Shown here piece after piece: positions 26,092 to 34,352 of a DNA stretch of 64,000 bases. A model generated the notes under the pieces. It saw nothing but the letters and a program-made list of their open reading frames with translations. It did no database searches and was not told the origin of the DNA. Source of the DNA: Prevotella melaninogenica (GTDB lineage: Bacteria; Bacteroidota; Bacteroidia; Bacteroidales; Bacteroidaceae). A program made the translations under genes and the position numbers. Where the stretch lies: positions 1,812,147 to 1,876,146 of the forward strand of contig NZ_CP054011.1 in the NCBI RefSeq assembly GCF_013267595.1, written 5' to 3'. Every line of letters starts with the position of its first letter. Position 1 is the stretch's first letter.

Positions 26092-27309
26092 TTACTTCCC
26101 GAACACTTGATTCATTACATTAGCAGGTGGGCGCTGATTCTCCAGCTCGTTCTTCATAAAATCCATATAAGGCGCTACATGCTCGAAGAACTGATAATAC
26201 CCCTTGCAGAGATAGTTAAGTCCAGGATTGCCGTAACAATCGCGAATAAAACGATTCTTCGGACACTCTCCATGGCAAGCAAACTGATACTTGCACTCCT
26301 TACACTGTTGTGGAAGAAGTCTATACTTCATCTTGGAAAAGTCCTTCTGTCGGTCGCTATTCATCATCTCATAGATGGTATGCTGTGACAAGTTGCCAAG
26401 TTTATGTTCTGGATAAACGAAGTGATCACACGAATAAACGTCACCATTATACTCCATAACACCTGCATGACCACACTCTTTAGCCATGGTACAAATACCT
26501 GGTGGAACGCCAACCCAATTCGCTAAAGTGGCATCAAAGAGCTGTATATAATATTCGCCTACATCATGGTGTACCCACTCATCGAAGATAGTACAGAGGA
26601 AATTACCCCATTGCTCAGCCGTCACAGAGAAGTCGGTTAGCTCGCCACCTTCCTGCATTCCTGGTGCTAAGGTTAGCCCATCTGTACGCTTAATAATACG
26701 CTCTACGATAGGTGTAAACTGTATATAACGGCAGCCAATCTCCTTAAAGAAGTGATAAAAGTCTAACGGATAGTCTGCATTAAAGTCGTTGACAACGGCG
26801 AGTGCATTCCACTCAACCCCATGCTTATTCAATAAGTCTATACCTTTCATCACCTGATGGAAGGAAGGCTTACCCATTGCGTTGCGGCGATACTCGTCAT
26901 GGAACTCTTGTGGACCGTCAATAGAGACACCCACAAGGAAGTTGTTTTCCTTGAAGAAACGACACCACTCATCGTTTAGTAGAATACCATTTGTCTGAAT
27001 GCTATTGTCTATCTGACGACCACGAGCGTAATAACGCTGCAGTTCCAACGCACGACGATAGAACGAGATAGGACGCATCAGTGTCTCACCGCCATGCCAT
27101 GTGAAGAGGACTTGTGGTGTTGTCTGCGCCTCGATGTATTCCTTGATGAATTTCTCAAGTAAGGCATCGGTAATAACATGATTCTTATTATCGTCATATA
27201 GCTTGCTCTTCTCCAAGTAATAACAATACTTACACCGCAGGTTACAAAGCGAACCAGCTGGCTTAAGCATGATATACATGGGATGACTAAAGGGAACAAT
27301 GGTATTCAT
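26092..27309 (-). CDS. Anaerobic sulfatase-maturating enzyme, radical SAM/SPASM
   Basis: Oxidises the active-site Ser or Cys of sulfatases to formylglycine. The radical SAM cluster motif C22-x3-C26-x2-C29 (CNLRCKYC) lies near the N-terminus, and SPASM-type Cys residues include CKECKYQFACHGECP near the C-terminus. The start at 27309 is chosen because a near-perfect promoter (27330-27360) would place an upstream ATG at 27342 before the transcription start. The two serine-type sulfatases at 11335 and 12907 are the expected clients in this window. Annotators often call such genes anSME or ChuR. Confidence 0.93.
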   Translation of the reverse strand: MNTIVPFSHPMYIMLKPAGSLCNLRCKYCYYLEKSKLYDDNKNHVITDALLEKFIKEYIEAQTTPQVLFTWHGGETLMRPISFYRRALELQRYYARGRQIDNSIQTNGILLNDEWCRFFKENNFLVGVSIDGPQEFHDEYRRNAMGKPSFHQVMKGIDLLNKHGVEWNALAVVNDFNADYPLDFYHFFKEIGCRYIQFTPIVERIIKRTDGLTLAPGMQEGGELTDFSVTAEQWGNFLCTIFDEWVHHDVGEYYIQLFDATLANWVGVPPGICTMAKECGHAGVMEYNGDVYSCDHFVYPEHKLGNLSQHTIYEMMNSDRQKDFSKMKYRLLPQQCKECKYQFACHGECPKNRFIRDCYGNPGLNYLCKGYYQFFEHVAPYMDFMKNELENQRPPANVMNQVFGK

Positions 27310-27329
27310 AATAATCTTGTTTCGGGTGG

Positions 27330-27360
27330 CAAAGGTAGTCAATTATTTACTAATGGCAAA
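27330..27360 (-). promoter_or_regulatory. Promoter for the sulfatase maturase
   Basis: On the minus strand TTTG (27360-27357), a 19-bp spacer and TACCTTTG (27337-27330). Transcription should start near 27323, giving a ~14-nt leader and fixing the gene start at 27309. Confidence 0.8.
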
Positions 27361-27377
27361 ACATTCCAGATCACTTA

Positions 27378-27400
27378 TTAAACCCTTGCCGGTCATTGAC
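27378..27400. repeat. Partial copy of the 15001 element end
   Basis: AAACCCTTGCCGGTCATTGAC resembles the inverted-repeat end of the 202-bp element at 15001 (AACCCTAATCGGTCATTAGAC), matching at about 15-16 of 20 positions. No second end was found nearby, so it may be a decayed remnant or chance. Confidence 0.3.
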
Positions 27401-27466
27401 TCATGAACTCTCTTATCAGAGTTGGTAGATATGACTTCGTATAGTCGTATTTTGCAGGGTATTTAG

Positions 27467-27556
27467 GGGCTAATACCAATGGTGTTTACCAACCGCACCA
27501 TACGTGCTAAGCCTTAACACGATATGTGCGAAGCATCCGCACATCATGTGCGGAGC
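27467..27556. repeat. CACCAATGGTG hairpin repeat cluster, copy B2
   Basis: Diverged cluster: CTAATACCAATGGTG, then CGCACCATACGTGCTAAG, CTTAACACGATATGTGCG and the hairpin TCCGCACATCATGTGCGGAG. Core bases vary while the flanking GCAC/GTGC arms stay paired, as expected if the hairpin is what is kept. Confidence 0.7.
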
Positions 27557-27676
27557 AATTACGCAGTAATAAAAAGCGGAAAGAAGACTTCATTAAACTT
27601 GTTATAATATGTCGTGATGGTAATATAACTGGTTCTTCCGAAATATGGAATGATAAACTAAAACTCTCATATAATA

Positions 27677-27870
27677 AGGCACACGGAGTCACGGAGGGAC
27701 GGAGGTAACGCAATGTTACGGAGGTGCCGACGGCACAAAGAGCGACGGAGGTGTAGCGTACAGATTCTTGATAACTATTTTGGGATAAACGCTTTGTATA
27801 TAAATTGCTAATAGAATTGACAATCAAACTCCTTAGCTCTATGCACCGACGGTGCCTCTGTGACTTTCAT
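27677..27870. repeat. Short CACGGAGG-type repeats, intergenic
   Basis: AGGCACACGGAGTCACGGAG, then GGACGGAGG, the hairpin GTGCCGACGGCAC at 27725-27737 and, further on, GCACCGACGGTGCCTCTGTG. These resemble tandem GGAGG-rich phrases scattered through Bacteroidetes genomes. The 788-bp gap 27310-28097 holds this, cluster B2, the partial end at 27378, the maturase promoter and a terminator, but no gene I can support. Confidence 0.45.
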
Positions 27871-28029
27871 AGCTTTGTTTTAATAATCCTCTGTACTCTC
27901 CTTTTCTCCGTGTAACATTTCCTCAGAAACCTAACCTTAAGTGGCAAAACTTATCACTCCAAAATCATGAAGACCCATATAACTAACTGATAGAAGGACT
28001 TGTTTACGGAATAAGAGAAATAAAAAAAT

Positions 28030-28070
28030 GTTCCAAGACTATTGACCACAAAGGGTCTTAGCCTTGGAAC
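28030..28070 (-). terminator. Terminator for the 28098-28541 gene
   Basis: GTTCCAAG and CTTGGAAC close a stem with an inner paired part. On the minus strand it is followed by ATTTTTTTATTTC. Confidence 0.82.
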
Positions 28071-28097
28071 ACGCCATATATAGTGTGAAACGAAATC

Positions 28098-28541
28098 TTA
28101 CTTAGAGGTTGTCGTGTCTGGTTTAAAGGAGTCTGAGATTCCTTTACCTAATTTCTTAAAGAACTTCTTGCCATCGGCACCAATCTTACGGGTTACCTCT
28201 CCCATAGTCCTGGTTTCACGTTTAATCACCTTACTCATGCCACGTGAGAAAGTCTTAAAGCCGTCTCTAACCTCCGTTTCGCCAGATTCATCGTTGTCTG
28301 GTAGCGGTGCATAGGTTGAGTTATTACTATTTGCATTGCCATTGTTGGAAGTCTTAGGCTTTGATACATTAGAAGAATTCGCAGCCTTTGAATTGCGATT
28401 GGCTTGCTTCGCTGCAGCCTGCTTATTTGCTCTTACCATGCCTGGTGATGCTCCAGCAATACCACTATACTCTGTTTGCGCTGATACCGAGAGGCATAGC
28501 AGCAACAAAGCTACTAACATTTTAATTCTCATTCTTTCCAT
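28098..28541 (-). CDS. Small exported protein of unknown function
   Basis: About 147 residues. An N-terminal signal peptide (MERMRIKMLVALLLLCLSVS, cleavage near SAQ) is followed by a low-complexity Ala/Asn/Ser/Lys-rich linker (about 35-80), an acidic patch and a basic C-terminal part with KVIKRETRTMGEVTRKIG. No recognised domain. The start could also be 28532 (MRIKML); a longer frame starting at 28577 adds residues that spoil the signal peptide. It has its own terminator and a 160-bp gap to the glycosyltransferases, so it is probably a single-gene unit. Confidence 0.7.
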   Translation of the reverse strand: MERMRIKMLVALLLLCLSVSAQTEYSGIAGASPGMVRANKQAAAKQANRNSKAANSSNVSKPKTSNNGNANSNNSTYAPLPDNDESGETEVRDGFKTFSRGMSKVIKRETRTMGEVTRKIGADGKKFFKKLGKGISDSFKPDTTTSK

Positions 28542-28648
28542 TTTCGTACGTTTTATTAGGTGAAGAGGACAGAGCATGAACTTGCTCTAAACATCCCCAT
28601 AATAATACTACTTACTGATAAAACGATTTTATAGCGCAGAAATTGCCG

Positions 28649-28679
28649 CCCTTAACAATCAATAGGACGTATTAAGGGC
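28649..28679 (-). terminator. Weak hairpin after the glycosyltransferase pair
   Basis: GCCCTTAA and TTAAGGGC pair across a 15-nt loop. The following minus-strand sequence is only moderately T-rich. Confidence 0.4.
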
Positions 28680-28701
28680 ATTTAAACCAAAGGTAGACTA
28701 C

Positions 28702-29481
28702 CTATTTTATTAAACTACGTACGGCAAACCATGCATGAAGGAGGACTGTCTGAATCAGTCCATAGTGCTTACACATCACATCAAAACGCTCTCGGAGCGA
28801 CTCTTTGTGATGACGGGTTGTTTGTCCTTCTCGTACATAATTTGCTACAACGGCATGGATATTGCGTAAAAGGAGTTGCTGACGTTCGCCCTCTTTCATG
28901 ACACGTATACACCAATCTACATCTGCTGAATAGCGATAAGTCGTATCATATAATAGTGAGCGAGCGATGTCTAAGCGAGCATAAAATGCTTGATGGCATA
29001 CTAACATACCATAACGGAAAGAACGCCATGTGAGTCGTTCTGATGGACTTAGCCTGCGGTGGCTAATAAAGTTGCCCTTTTCGTCAATGATGTCTGTATC
29101 GCCAAAGAGGACGGCAGGGAGTTCCTCGCCATCTCCAACAACAGCAGCAAGTACCACCTTGTCTAATGTATCGGGATTAGGGAAGCGGTCACCTGCATTC
29201 ATAAAGACAATATAATCGCCGGTAGCCTGTTGTAAGCCTTTATTCATTGCGTCATAAAGTCCTTCGTCTGGCTCGCTTTGAATACGTACGACATGCTCAT
29301 TCTCAGCCTCGTTAGACAGCTGCTGATAGGCTTTGGCAATCTCTAAAGTGTTGTCTGTTGAAGCCCCATCAATGATGATATGTTCGACATGGGGATAGTC
29401 CTGCATGAGCACACTGTCAAGTGTCGGTTGCAGAACCGAAGCTGCATTATAGGTTATAGTGACTACTGAAAATGTGATCAT
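28702..29481 (-). CDS. Glycosyltransferase family 2
   Basis: A 259-residue GT-A glycosyltransferase. The N-terminal nucleotide-sugar site (FSVVTITYNAASVLQPTLDS, IIIDGASTDNT) is followed by MNAGDRFPNPDTL with the D-x-D-like region and an SADVDWCIRVM acceptor-side motif. The start codon overlaps the stop of the upstream GT4 gene (ATGA), so the two are translationally coupled. Probably acts on surface polysaccharide or LPS sugars; donor and acceptor unknown. Confidence 0.9.
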   Translation of the reverse strand: MITFSVVTITYNAASVLQPTLDSVLMQDYPHVEHIIIDGASTDNTLEIAKAYQQLSNEAENEHVVRIQSEPDEGLYDAMNKGLQQATGDYIVFMNAGDRFPNPDTLDKVVLAAVVGDGEELPAVLFGDTDIIDEKGNFISHRRLSPSERLTWRSFRYGMLVCHQAFYARLDIARSLLYDTTYRYSADVDWCIRVMKEGERQQLLLRNIHAVVANYVREGQTTRHHKESLRERFDVMCKHYGLIQTVLLHAWFAVRSLIK

Positions 29482-30752
29482 AATCGGAAATTCTTATAGG
29501 CGAGTGCCTCATTATATACTTCAAGATATTGCATTGCGACGCTACGTTGTGAATAACAACGCAGTACTTTCCCCACAGCTGCTTCTGAAAGTGCTGTGTA
29601 GTCGGACTCATCAAGCACCCAGTGTATGCCCTTGGCAAGGTCGTCTGCATTACGTTCTGCCGCTACATAGCCATTCTTACAATGGTCTATCATCTCTGGT
29701 ATTCCTCCAACCTTAAAGCCTATTGAAGGTACACCACATGCCATTGCTTCCATAATCGTATTTGGAAGGTTGTCTTCAAGCGATGGTAGGACAAAGACAT
29801 TAGCGGCATTATAGACATCACAGATTCGTTGTTGGTCTGTCACATAACCAATAGGATAAACTGGTAAAGCAAGTTTTCCTTCGAGTTCTTCAGCGTGTCC
29901 TCCGAGAATAGCTATGCCTGTGTTGTCCTTCATCTCAGGATGTTCGGCAACCATTTTGTCGATAGCATCAATGAAATAGTCCATTCCCTTACGTTGGTCA
30001 GTGACACGTTGAGAAACGAAGAGTATAAGTCGCTTGTCCTCTGGGAGCTGTAATTGCTGTCGAGCTTTTTGTTTGTCTTGTGGCTCAAAGATGTGTGTGT
30101 CAATAGGATTTGGAATACTTCTAACGCTGATTCCACGTAAGAGTCCACTCCGTTTTGCTTGTCGTGCGAGCCATTGACTGCAAGTAACAAACCACATGTT
30201 ACCATGATGATAGACGGCTTTCTTACGCTTCCACACCTTTGAAGACAAATCATTCGAACTACCTCTACCAGGGAGAAGCGGACAGTTTCCGCAACCATTC
30301 TCGTAACGATAGCAACCATGCGCATAATGGCAGATACCAGATGCAGGCCAAAGGTCGTGCATAGTCCATACAACAGGCTTACCAGAGCATAAGATTTTTT
30401 TGATACTATTCAATGAGAGCATACCCTGATTAATCCAAGAAAGATGAATAACATCAGCTTCCTTGAACTCGCGTAGCTTTGTAATATCGGTTCCAGAGTT
30501 GGCTATATCTATCTCAAAGAGATGGTTTCGAGAGAAATGAAGGTTCCAGAAAACACAGAAACGCTCCCATAGTAGGTGCCACTGATTCCTCCACTCGTGC
30601 CCAAGACTGACCACGGTGATGTCGTCCGTCAATTTATCACGTACCAACATCTTTGCCTTCACTCCGCTGTTATTCAGAGCATCTTTGAGTCGGTTGGCTG
30701 CAACTGCAGCACCACCTGTTTTCTCACTGGTATTTACAATCAGTATTCTCAT
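29478..30752 (-). CDS. Glycosyltransferase family 4
   Basis: GT-B retaining transferase of 424 residues. The start at 30752 gives MRILIVNTSEKTGGAAVAAN, the usual GT4 beginning; a start further upstream would lie before the promoter. The C-terminal donor site carries SLEDNLPNTIMEAMACGVPS (the E-x7-E motif) and GGIPEMI. It has Cys-rich CPLLPGRGSS and CHYAHGCYRYENGCGNCPL segments like those in capsule or exopolysaccharide GT4 enzymes. It overlaps the GT2 gene by 4 bp. Confidence 0.9.
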   Translation of the reverse strand: MRILIVNTSEKTGGAAVAANRLKDALNNSGVKAKMLVRDKLTDDITVVSLGHEWRNQWHLLWERFCVFWNLHFSRNHLFEIDIANSGTDITKLREFKEADVIHLSWINQGMLSLNSIKKILCSGKPVVWTMHDLWPASGICHYAHGCYRYENGCGNCPLLPGRGSSNDLSSKVWKRKKAVYHHGNMWFVTCSQWLARQAKRSGLLRGISVRSIPNPIDTHIFEPQDKQKARQQLQLPEDKRLILFVSQRVTDQRKGMDYFIDAIDKMVAEHPEMKDNTGIAILGGHAEELEGKLALPVYPIGYVTDQQRICDVYNAANVFVLPSLEDNLPNTIMEAMACGVPSIGFKVGGIPEMIDHCKNGYVAAERNADDLAKGIHWVLDESDYTALSEAAVGKVLRCYSQRSVAMQYLEVYNEALAYKNFRL

Positions 30753-30769
30753 TGATATATCATTTGCAG

Positions 30770-30800
30770 CAAAGTTACAAGAAAACAGATAAAGAGCCAA
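30770..30800 (-). promoter_or_regulatory. Promoter for the glycosyltransferase pair
   Basis: On the minus strand TTG (30800-30798), a 20-bp spacer and TAACTTTG (30777-30770). The leader before the start codon is only about 10 nt. Confidence 0.7.
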
Positions 30801-30891
30801 GAAAAGTAACCAAATATTGATTGTTTGCGCACACAAAGAATTGATATGTATCAAGAAAAGACAGTTTTCAGCATAAAAGTCAATACAAATA

Positions 30892-30922
30892 TTGCACAAT
30901 ACTTGAAAACATTCTAACTTTG
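30892..30922 (+). promoter_or_regulatory. Promoter of the small RNA
   Basis: TTG (30892-30894), a 20-bp spacer and TAACTTTG (30915-30922). It is not followed by any supportable open frame on +. Confidence 0.75.
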
Positions 30923-30928
30923 CATTGT

Positions 30929-31118
30929 CAAAAGGTTAATAGATTGTTTAGGTTAGTAGTAATAGATTTAGGTTTTTAGTTATTTTATTAAGGTAAAAGT
31001 TTAACGATTGATCAAGGATGACAAAGGTGACCGTGAGGTTCCCTTTCATTTGAAAAGATTTCTTAGTTAAACATACTAATAACGCCGAAGCTCGTTGAGA
31101 GTCTCGGCGTTTTTCTTC
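30929..31118 (+). ncRNA. Structured small RNA, possible 6S RNA (Bacteroidales-1 type)
   Basis: About 190 nt lie between a good promoter and a rho-independent terminator (GCCGAAGCTC...GAGTCTCGGC then TTTTTCTTCTT, 31084-31118). The ends can pair: GTTAATAGATTGTTTA (30935-30950) with TAAACATACTAATAAC (31068-31083), 13 of 16 positions. The middle can form a hairpin with stem AAAGG/CCTTT around TGACCGTGAGGTTC. A long rod closed by paired ends and about 190 nt is the layout of 6S RNA, which binds RNA polymerase; that identity is inference. No coding frame of note is present on +; a minus-strand frame through here (30948-31199) has repetitive, non-gene-like composition. Confidence 0.62.
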
Positions 31119-31335
31119 TTTAAACATTGCCCTTTGAACATTGAACGATGATCTTTGAACATTGAACTTTGAGCTTTGACCTTTGTCTTTAAGCGTCATC
31201 AGTAATCATAATTATGCCCTTTGAACATAAAACTTTGAGCTTTGAACCTTGTCTTTAAGCATCATCAGTAATCATAATTATGAATTTTGAATTATGAATT
31301 CTGAATTATATATGAATTGTGATTTATGAATTAAG
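31119..31335. repeat. Low-complexity CTTTGAACATTGAAC / AATTATGAATT tract
   Basis: Tandem phrases on TTTGAACATTGAA, then two direct copies of a ~55-bp unit containing CTTTGAGCTTTGA, TTGTCTTTAAGC and TCATCAGTAATCATAATTAT (near 31165-31214 and 31228-31281), then degenerate AATTATGAATT. Typical simple filler between Bacteroidetes genes; no gene. Confidence 0.75.
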
Positions 31336-31349
31336 CTCCGTTTTCTGGT

Positions 31350-31389
31350 ATAAGAAGAGCCGACACTCATAAGGAGTATCGGCTCTTCT
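31350..31389 (-). terminator. Terminator for the sigma/anti-sigma operon
   Basis: AAGAGCCGACACTC and GAGTATCGGCTCTT form a 13-14 bp stem; the minus-strand side continues CTTATACC, moderately T-rich. It lies 100 bp after the anti-sigma-like gene. Confidence 0.7.
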
Positions 31390-31489
31390 ACGTTAGTATG
31401 TTATGAAAAATTTGAGAGAATTGAGACTTCACAGCCTCGAGTTGTTTTACTTAAAATGATTATTTTATAGAGAAAGCATAGAAATTGTC

Positions 31490-31969
31490 TTACTTTGTGA
31501 TGGTTGATACAGGTGACTGTACCTTATGTTGTAAGGTATCGCTCACTACCGAGTCGGCCTTAGCAACAGATGGACCCTCCTGAGGTTTGTCAACAGCTGC
31601 GGTGCTTGGACTTACCTGATGTACATCACCATCAGAGAAAGCAACCTGCATTGCATTACCTAAGGTAAGGAAGATTGCTACCACAGCAGCTGCCTTGAAG
31701 AGTGGCATAAGACGGTGGCGCATTGTTATTACACGTGCCTTTACTGGCTCGTCTTCCTGTATTAGTCCGAGGACTCTCTGGTCAAAGTCATCGCCCAAGC
31801 CGTCCATCTCCTTCTCATTCTGCTCATAAACGAACAGAGAACGATAAGGCAGCAACGCAGCTGGAATGTCCTCCTGTGAGAAGAACATACGCAAGATTTC
31901 CTCTTCTTGGAGAGAAGTCTCGCAACGCCAGTAGCGTTCCAGTAATTGTTCGATGTACTTATAATCCAT
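31490..31969 (-). CDS. Membrane anti-sigma-like protein
   Basis: A 159-residue protein with a helical cytoplasmic N-terminus (MDYKYIEQLLERYWRCETSL), one transmembrane segment at about 89-108 (PLFKAAAVVAIFLTLGNAMQ) and a polar Ser/Val-rich periplasmic tail. It overlaps the ECF sigma gene by 11 bp, so the two are translationally coupled. The layout fits an anti-sigma factor that holds the sigma factor at the membrane. The ZAS zinc motif (H-x3-C-x2-C) is absent, so identity rests on position and topology. Confidence 0.7.
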   Translation of the reverse strand: MDYKYIEQLLERYWRCETSLQEEEILRMFFSQEDIPAALLPYRSLFVYEQNEKEMDGLGDDFDQRVLGLIQEDEPVKARVITMRHRLMPLFKAAAVVAIFLTLGNAMQVAFSDGDVHQVSPSTAAVDKPQEGPSVAKADSVVSDTLQHKVQSPVSTITK

Positions 31970-32471
31970 AATTGTCTAATTTCAAGTATTTTTGTTTGAC
32001 CGTTTGGCGAGCTCTAAAGATGTTAACTTTCACTTGCTCTTCGCTGATTTCGAGTATTTCAGCAATCTCTTTGTATGACTTTCCTTCAAAATCTCTTAGC
32101 TGCATGCAGCCTCTTTGTTTCTCTGGAAGAGCGTCTACAATTTGTTTAACGAGACTGATTTTGTCCTCTTCAATCATTCGGTCTTGAGGGTTAGATGAAG
32201 TGAGAGGCTCAGCAACTTTCACATCTTCCAAAGAATCATTGTTGTTTTCCTTCTTTTTGATGCGGTCGAGCGAGAGGTTTCGACATACGGTGAGGCTAAA
32301 TGCTTCGATAGAATCGATGTTTTCCCACTCGTATCGGCGGTTCCAAACCTTTATCAGTGTGTCCTGAACGATGTCCTCAGCCTCAGCTCTGTTGAGCGTG
32401 ATACGGAGTGCAAGCCGGAAGAGTTCATTCTTCAACGGCAACACATCGTTACGGAAACTGACTTTTTTCAT
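31959..32471 (-). CDS. ECF (sigma-70 family) RNA polymerase sigma factor
   Basis: 170 residues with region 2 (LKNELFRLALRITLNRAEAE, DIVQDTLIKVWNRR) and region 4 with a helix-turn-helix (LPEKQRGCMQLRDFEGKSYK, EIAEILEISEEQVKVNIFRA). Regions 1 and 3 are absent, as in ECF factors. The coupled downstream gene is a likely anti-sigma partner. The upstream minus-strand sequence has a near -7 box TAACTTTC but no classic promoter, so it may be read from its own type of promoter. Confidence 0.93.
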   Translation of the reverse strand: MKKVSFRNDVLPLKNELFRLALRITLNRAEAEDIVQDTLIKVWNRRYEWENIDSIEAFSLTVCRNLSLDRIKKKENNNDSLEDVKVAEPLTSSNPQDRMIEEDKISLVKQIVDALPEKQRGCMQLRDFEGKSYKEIAEILEISEEQVKVNIFRARQTVKQKYLKLDNYGL

Positions 32472-32655
32472 CTTCTCTCTGTTTAAATGACGCTTATCTC
32501 TGGGGGAAAGTTACAAGCATGGGGTAAAAAATGCTGTTATTTAACTTTCATTAAGATGTTAGATGTTGTTTTTTTGTTGCTTATTATTGCTCTTTTATTT
32601 GGCTTTGAGGCTTATTATAAGGGCTTTGTCGTGATCTAATTTTATGATGTTAAAG

Positions 32656-32746
32656 GAATTTCTTTCATGAAAAGAAATATTTTTCTTCATGACAAGAAAT
32701 CTTTTTTTTTCATGAAAATAAATTCTTCTTCTCGTGAAAATAATTC
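32656..32746. repeat. Palindromic 22-bp array element, copy A3
   Basis: 91 bp from GAATTTCTTTCATGAA to TCGTGAAAATAATTC. Cores at 32666 (CATG), 32688 (CATG), 32711 (CATG) and 32733 (CGTG) are spaced 22, 23 and 22 bp. It lies upstream of the sigma factor gene and downstream of ispD. Confidence 0.88.
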
Positions 32747-32875
32747 CGAAATAACGCCCTTTATATTCTTCATCTCTATGCTTTACACATCTTGGTTGTG
32801 CTGTTTATCAGTCTTAAACATCATCTTTACACTTCCACTCTTTCGTCTTTCTTATCCAATAACTCCATCAAACTC

Positions 32876-32950
32876 AGTAATCATAATTATGAATTATGAA
32901 TTATGAATTTTGAATTAATAATAGTAATCATAATTATGAATTGTGAATTA
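32876..32950. repeat. AATTATGAATT low-complexity tract
   Basis: CAGTAATCATAATTATGAAT, repeated AATTATGAATTTTGAATT phrases and a second AGTAATCATAATTATGAATT. It shares the same phrase with 31200-31330. It runs into the 3' end of ispD (stop at 32934). Confidence 0.7.
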
Positions 32951-33626
32951 AAAGAGCCTCTGCCACTTTCAAGTCGAATGGGGTTGTAATCTTAATGTTC
33001 TCGCGATTTCCTTCCACCATTGTTACCACTTGTCCGAGTCGTTCAACAACGCTCGCATCATCGGTAAAATCGGCACTTTCTTCTTGTTCGTATGCTTTTT
33101 TGATGAGTTGGATATCAAAGACCTGTGGCGTTTGTACGGCTTTATAATTGCTACGCTGTACGTTTCTTCCGCTTGGAGAGTCACCGATAAAACGCAGAGT
33201 GTCAGTAACTGGTAATACAGGAATGACCGCTTTTGACGTCTGAGCAGTATCAAAACAACGTGCAATGGTCTCACAAGAGACGAAAGGACGCACCCCATCA
33301 TGGATGCCAACAAGTCCAATAGCATCTGTAGGAATCATCGAAATGCCATTCTTACATGACTGAAAGCGACTTGCACCACCATCAGCTAACTGGTACTCCT
33401 CATCGAAATGATACTGCTCACATAGTTCCTTCCAATATGTTTGTTGCTCTTTCGGTAGGACGAGGATAACTTTCAAATCCTTATCGTAGGCATGAAAGCG
33501 ACTGATTGTGTGCATGAGGACAGGTTTCCCACCGACAGGAAGAAACTGTTTGGGTATGTCTGCTCCCATTCGCAATCCCTTTCCGCCAGCGACGATGATG
33601 GCATATTTTGATGTTTTAGACGTCAC
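32934..33626 (-). CDS. ispD: 2-C-methyl-D-erythritol 4-phosphate cytidylyltransferase
   Basis: Third enzyme of the MEP isoprenoid route; joins CTP and MEP. It has the nucleotide-binding loop AGGKGLRMG (13-21) and [17 protein letters not shown]. The HDGVRPFVS motif and the C-terminal TDDASVVE are typical of IspD. 230 residues is normal. It lies 22 bp after the DJ-1-like gene, so the two are probably co-transcribed. Its last codons lie in the AT-rich repeat tract. Confidence 0.95.
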   Translation of the reverse strand: MTSKTSKYAIIVAGGKGLRMGADIPKQFLPVGGKPVLMHTISRFHAYDKDLKVILVLPKEQQTYWKELCEQYHFDEEYQLADGGASRFQSCKNGISMIPTDAIGLVGIHDGVRPFVSCETIARCFDTAQTSKAVIPVLPVTDTLRFIGDSPSGRNVQRSNYKAVQTPQVFDIQLIKKAYEQEESADFTDDASVVERLGQVVTMVEGNRENIKITTPFDLKVAEALLIHNS

Positions 33627-33648
33627 AATTCTATGCTATGAATATGGT

Positions 33649-34218
33649 TTATGAATTGAGAAGACGGTCGTAAATCATACCCTTCTTTATCTCTTCCACC
33701 TTCTCAGCAGGTAAGAAATAGCTTAGAAGCTGATATCCGTATGGGAAAGAAGCAGCAGGACCGGCACCAGTTGTTACGTTTCCGTCTTCCTGAACAAGTG
33801 CTCCTGTGTATTCAGCATCCTCACCTAAGTAGCTTTCCATACCTGGATAGATTGTTGCTTTCTTACCTTTCAACAAGCCAACAGATGCCAATACCAATGG
33901 AGCAGCACAGATAGCAGCAACGCGTTTACCCTTTTCAAACTGCTCTTTGAGGGCTTTACGAACGCCTTCGTGCTCGTTCAAGTTTTTTGAACCAGGCATA
34001 CCGCCAGGCAACATCAGTAAGTCCGCATCCGAGAAGTCGGTTATGTTCTCAAAAAGGAGGTCGGCTTTAACCACTACACCATGTGATGATTCAACGAGAT
34101 TACTACCTGTAATACTAACCATCTTCACCTCTACGCCTCCACGTCGTAGGATATCAACAGGCGCCAAAGCCTCAACTTCTTCAAAGCCATTAGCGAGAAA
34201 CTCATATACCTTAGCCAT
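33649..34218 (-). CDS. DJ-1/PfpI family protein (ThiJ-like)
   Basis: 189 residues starting MAKVYEFLANGFEEVEALAP; an upstream in-frame start at 34248 adds non-conserved residues. The nucleophile elbow Cys lies in AAICAAPLVLA, and the conserved Glu is in the N-terminal GFEEVEAL motif. The family includes glyoxalase/deglycase-like and chaperone activities; which applies is open. It forms a short operon with ispD. Confidence 0.9.
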   Translation of the reverse strand: MAKVYEFLANGFEEVEALAPVDILRRGGVEVKMVSITGSNLVESSHGVVVKADLLFENITDFSDADLLMLPGGMPGSKNLNEHEGVRKALKEQFEKGKRVAAICAAPLVLASVGLLKGKKATIYPGMESYLGEDAEYTGALVQEDGNVTTGAGPAASFPYGYQLLSYFLPAEKVEEIKKGMIYDRLLNS

Positions 34219-34258
34219 AATTATTTTATTTTTACGTAATAAATCCAATTAAAATCTT

Positions 34259-34291
34259 TACTTTTGCAAATGAATTGTGTCTGCAAATATA
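34259..34291. promoter_or_regulatory. Divergent -7 elements between DJ-1 and nadK genes
   Basis: On +, TACTTTTG (34259-34266) faces nadK; on minus, TATATTTG (34291-34284) faces the DJ-1-like gene. Neither has a clear TTTG at -33. Confidence 0.45.
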
Positions 34292-34352
34292 CTAAATATT
34301 CATGGTATTGTGTGGCTTGTAAGACTAAAAGAATTAAAAAAGGCATGTTTTT

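Noticed and set aside
27507-27827. 106-codon minus-strand frame across repeat cluster B2
   Set aside because: Its sequence is dictated by the repeats; no domain and no promoter context.
30948-31199. Minus-strand frame of 83 codons over the small RNA and repeat tract
   Set aside because: The protein is made of repeated SSKFNVQRSSFNVQ-type words that come from the low-complexity DNA; no start context and it overlaps the structured RNA.
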